From Gammaproteobacteria bacterium (GTDB lineage Bacteria > Pseudomonadota > Gammaproteobacteria > Xanthomonadales > Xanthomonadaceae): DNA of 10,133 bases. The stretch is taken from assembly GCA_012510865.1 (NCBI GenBank), contig JAAZHF010000182.1, forward strand, positions 1 through 10,133, given 5' to 3'. This document shows, piece by piece, positions 8,358 to 10,133 of this stretch. Both the position numbers and the translations under genes were made by a program. How positions within the stretch are numbered: the first letter of the stretch is position 1; each line of letters starts with the position of its first letter. The notes beneath the pieces are model-generated. The model was not told the origin of the DNA and did no database searches. It worked only from the letters and a program-made list of their open reading frames with translations.

Positions 8358-8831
8358 ATGAACGCCGGGCGCGGTGGAGCCGGCCGCTCCCGCGGCTTCT
8401 CCCTGCTGGAGGTGCTGCTGGTGACGGTGCTGATCGGCGCCATCGGCGTGCTGGTCGCCGGCGCGGTCGGCGGCGGATTCGCGCGCATGGAGCTGCGCAG
8501 CAACGTCCGCGACATCGCCACCCAGCTGCGCTTCACGCGCGCGCGCGCTCTCGACACCGGGCAGCCGCAGTCGTTCAGCATCGATCCCGCCGGCCGCACC
8601 TGGGAAGCGGCCGACGGGCGCGGCGGCGTGCTCCCGGAATCGCTTGGCGTCCATTTCACCGGCGCGCGCGAGGTCCAGCCGGCCGAGGGCGTGGGCGCGA
8701 TCATGTTCTTCGGCGACGGCGCCTCGACCGGCGGCCGGGTGCAGCTGAGCCGCGGCGACGCCGCCTTCGACATCGACGTGGCCTGGCTGACCGGCGAAGT
8801 GACGGTGCACCGCGCGGAGCCGTCGCGGTGA
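8358..8831 (+). CDS. gspH: Minor pseudopilin GspH
   Basis: This 157-residue precursor is a minor pseudopilin, placed in the family between the GspI-J-K tip complex and the GspG shaft. A short 13-residue leader ends in RSRG before F14-S-L-L-E18, the prepilin peptidase site with Glu at +5. A hydrophobic helix follows (VLLVTVLIGAIGVLVAGAV). The body has the GspH-type pattern RDIATQLRFTRARA and, near the C-terminus, FFGDGASTGGRVQL, a well-conserved GspH/FimT signature. It starts 12 bases after gspG. Its TGA overlaps the GTG of gspI by 4 bases (GTGA). Confidence 0.93.
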   Translation: MNAGRGGAGRSRGFSLLEVLLVTVLIGAIGVLVAGAVGGGFARMELRSNVRDIATQLRFTRARALDTGQPQSFSIDPAGRTWEAADGRGGVLPESLGVHFTGAREVQPAEGVGAIMFFGDGASTGGRVQLSRGDAAFDIDVAWLTGEVTVHRAEPSR

Positions 8832-9259
8832 AGTTCTCGCCGCGACGGGCGCAGGGCGGCTACACCCTCATCGAGGTGCTGGTGGCCTTCGTCGTGCTGG
8901 CGATGGCGCTGACATTCCTGCTCGGGACGCTGTCGGGCTCGACCCGCCAGGTGCGCTGGTCGGCCGACGCCGGCCGCGCGGCCCTGCACGCGCGCTCCCT
9001 GCTTGCCGGGGTGGGCGTGGGTGAAACGCTGCGGCCGGGGCGCGAGGAGGGCGAGCTCGACGACGGCCGCTACCGCTGGCAGCTCGAGGTGCAGCCCTAC
9101 GTGGATCCGCTGCGCCCGCCCGAACTGCTCCACGATCCCTTCGCCGCGCAGTTGATGCAGCTGCGGCTGGAGCTGGCATGGGGCGAGGGCGGCGGCGGCC
9201 AGCGCCTGGTGCTGGAGTCCCTGCGCCTGGTCCAGCCCGAACCGGGGAACGAGCAGTGA
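8828..9259 (+). CDS. gspI: Minor pseudopilin GspI
   Basis: This 143-residue precursor belongs to the GspI-GspJ-GspK tip complex; in the family GspI nucleates it. An 11-residue leader ends GG before Y12-T-L-I-E16. The +1 residue is Tyr rather than the usual Phe, and Glu +5 is kept. A hydrophobic helix follows (VLVAFVVLAMALTFLLGTL). The downstream pattern of a glycine-rich acidic stretch and then YRWQLEVQP is typical of GspI. The GTG start overlaps the gspH stop (GTGA), and GGAG at 8816-8819 gives a ribosome site 8 bases away. The end overlaps gspJ in the same way. Confidence 0.92.
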   Translation: MKFSPRRAQGGYTLIEVLVAFVVLAMALTFLLGTLSGSTRQVRWSADAGRAALHARSLLAGVGVGETLRPGREEGELDDGRYRWQLEVQPYVDPLRPPELLHDPFAAQLMQLRLELAWGEGGGGQRLVLESLRLVQPEPGNEQ

Positions 9260-10005
9260 GCCGGGCGCGCGCTGCCGGCTTCACCCTGATCGAGGTGCTG
9301 CTGGCCACCGTGCTGCTGGCCAGCGGCCTGGCCCTCGGCTTCGCGACCGTGCGCGCGGCCACCGCCACCGCCGAGCGCGGCGAGGCCATCGCCGCCCGGA
9401 CCGAGCGGCTGCGCGCGGTGGAGGGCTTCCTGCGCCGCCGCCTGGCCGGCGCGCAGCTGATCGCCTTCGGCCAGGACGAGGAGACGGGTGGCGCGCTGCG
9501 CTTCGTCGGCGAGCCGGACCGGATCCGCTTCGTGGCCGACCTGCCGAGCTACCTCGGCCGGGGCGGCCCGCACCTGCACGACATCGGCGTGTTCGACGAC
9601 CAGGACGGCGCCACGCTCGCGGTGTCGTTCACCATGGTGCTTGCCGGCGGGCTCGTGGAGGAGGACCAGCCGCGTCCGCCCGAGCCGCTGGTCGAAGGAC
9701 TGACCGGACTGCGCATCCGCTACCGCGGGCTCGACGAGGACGGCATCGGCGAATGGCTGGACTCGTGGGATTCGCATGAGTCCCTGCCGCTGCAGGTCTC
9801 GATCGAGATCGAGAGCGCCGACGGCGGCGCCTGGCCTGCGCTGGTGGTGGTCCTGCCCCAGGCGGGCATCACTCCGCAGCTGGGCGCGGGACGGTCGCGC
9901 ATGGGCCCGGGCGCGCGCCCCGGCTTCCGGCCCGGGCGCGGCCCGGGGCGCTCGCTTGGCCCGCCGCGCACGCGCACGCGCGCGCCGGCGCCGGAGAGGC
10001 AGTGA
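9256..10005 (+). CDS. gspJ: Minor pseudopilin GspJ with Arg/Gly/Pro-rich tail
   Basis: This 249-residue precursor is the GspJ minor pseudopilin of the tip complex. A very short 8-residue leader (MSRARAAG) precedes F9-T-L-I-E13, the prepilin peptidase site with Glu +5, followed by a hydrophobic helix ([19 protein letters not shown]). The body contains the GspJ-like [17 protein letters not shown], then beta-rich segments and GLRIRYRG. The last 41 residues (209-249) are 10 Arg, 9 Gly and 8 Pro with one acidic residue, so they are probably disordered and strongly basic, unlike the acidic body. The GTG overlaps the gspI stop (GTGA); GGGGA at 9244-9248 is 7 bases upstream. The stop overlaps the gspK ATG (TGATG). 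Confidence 0.93.
   Translation: MSRARAAGFTLIEVLLATVLLASGLALGFATVRAATATAERGEAIAARTERLRAVEGFLRRRLAGAQLIAFGQDEETGGALRFVGEPDRIRFVADLPSYLGRGGPHLHDIGVFDDQDGATLAVSFTMVLAGGLVEEDQPRPPEPLVEGLTGLRIRYRGLDEDGIGEWLDSWDSHESLPLQVSIEIESADGGAWPALVVVLPQAGITPQLGAGRSRMGPGARPGFRPGRGPGRSLGPPRTRTRAPAPERQ
9965..9985 (+). repeat. Alternating pyrimidine-purine run with tandem hexamer
   Basis: Twenty-one bases alternate pyrimidine and purine without a break. They include CGCGCA at 9965-9970 and 9971-9976 and CGCGCG at 9977-9982. The run lies inside the gspJ tail and encodes its R-T-R-T-R stretch. Such tracts can adopt Z-DNA and can slip in replication in units of two codons without shifting the frame. Confidence 0.6.
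9993..9999 (+). promoter_or_regulatory. Ribosome binding site of gspK
   Basis: GGAGAGG lies 5 bases before the ATG at 10005. It supports the ATG that overlaps the gspJ stop over the out-of-frame GTG at 10002. Confidence 0.65.
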
Positions 10006-10133
10006 TGCGCCGCCGTCAGCGGGGTGCGGCGCTGGTCTTGGTCATCTGGCTGGTCGCCCTGTTGACCGCGCTGGTCGGCGCCTACGCGGCCACCGCCCGC
10101 ATCGAGGACATGCAGGGCCGCGGCCTGCAGGGC
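10005..10133 (+). CDS. gspK: Pseudopilin GspK, N-terminal 43 codons (cut by window edge)
   Basis: Only the start of the gene is present and no stop is reached. The leader MRRRQRG precedes A8-A-L-V-L12, so the expected prepilin peptidase site is G7|A8. The +5 position is Leu, not Glu, which is the hallmark of GspK, the pseudopilin that caps the tip. A hydrophobic helix runs through [20 protein letters not shown], then polar residues TARIEDMQ as in GspK proteins. Its place directly after gspJ with a TGATG overlap fits. The family's large alpha domain should lie beyond the window. Confidence 0.9.
   Translation, partial: MRRRQRGAALVLVIWLVALLTALVGAYAATARIEDMQGRGLQG

Noticed and set aside
9880..10005. 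Possible frameshift in the gspJ tail producing an artefactual C-terminus.
   Set aside because: The stop overlaps the gspK ATG in the same TGATG form expected from the operon, with a good gspK ribosome site, so the frame appears intact.

Overview
This very GC-rich window has dense coding, near-total G/C at third codon positions and all genes on the + strand. The gene order and protein sequences point to a gammaproteobacterium of the Xanthomonadaceae (Xanthomonas, Lysobacter, Luteimonas or Pseudoxanthomonas type). This assignment is an inference from the purL-gspEFGHIJK layout and the Xps-like character of GspE, not from a marker gene.

Layout: (1) 49-834 encodes DsbC, a periplasmic disulfide isomerase. 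(2) 896-4831 encodes PurL, the large single-chain FGAM synthase of purine synthesis. (3) A 99-base gap holds a plausible -10 box, a short direct repeat and a GC-rich hairpin. (4) From 4931 to the right edge runs a tightly packed type II secretion operon: gspE (motor ATPase), gspF (inner-membrane platform), gspG (major pseudopilin), gspH, gspI and gspJ (minor pseudopilins), and the first 43 codons of gspK (tip pseudopilin), which is cut by the window edge. Genes H/I, I/J and J/K overlap, and E/F are 2 bases apart, so translation is probably coupled.

How the genes work together: GspE powers GspF, which drives assembly of a GspG pseudopilus tipped by H, I, J and K. This pushes folded periplasmic proteins through an outer-membrane secretin encoded outside the window. 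The cluster starts at E, with no gspC or gspD in front, as in the Xps-type order. Type II substrates must fold before export, so DsbC may help mature them, but it is a general housekeeping isomerase. PurL has no known link to secretion.

No gap exceeds 100 bases, and I see no RNA gene, mobile element, CRISPR array or phage feature. I found no undescribed multi-gene system. The points worth a second look are fine-scale: a GspE without the tetracysteine zinc motif, a degenerate c-di-GMP-type motif pair in its N-terminus, an Arg/Gly/Pro tail on GspJ, and matching Shine-Dalgarno-less leaders in front of purL and gspE.
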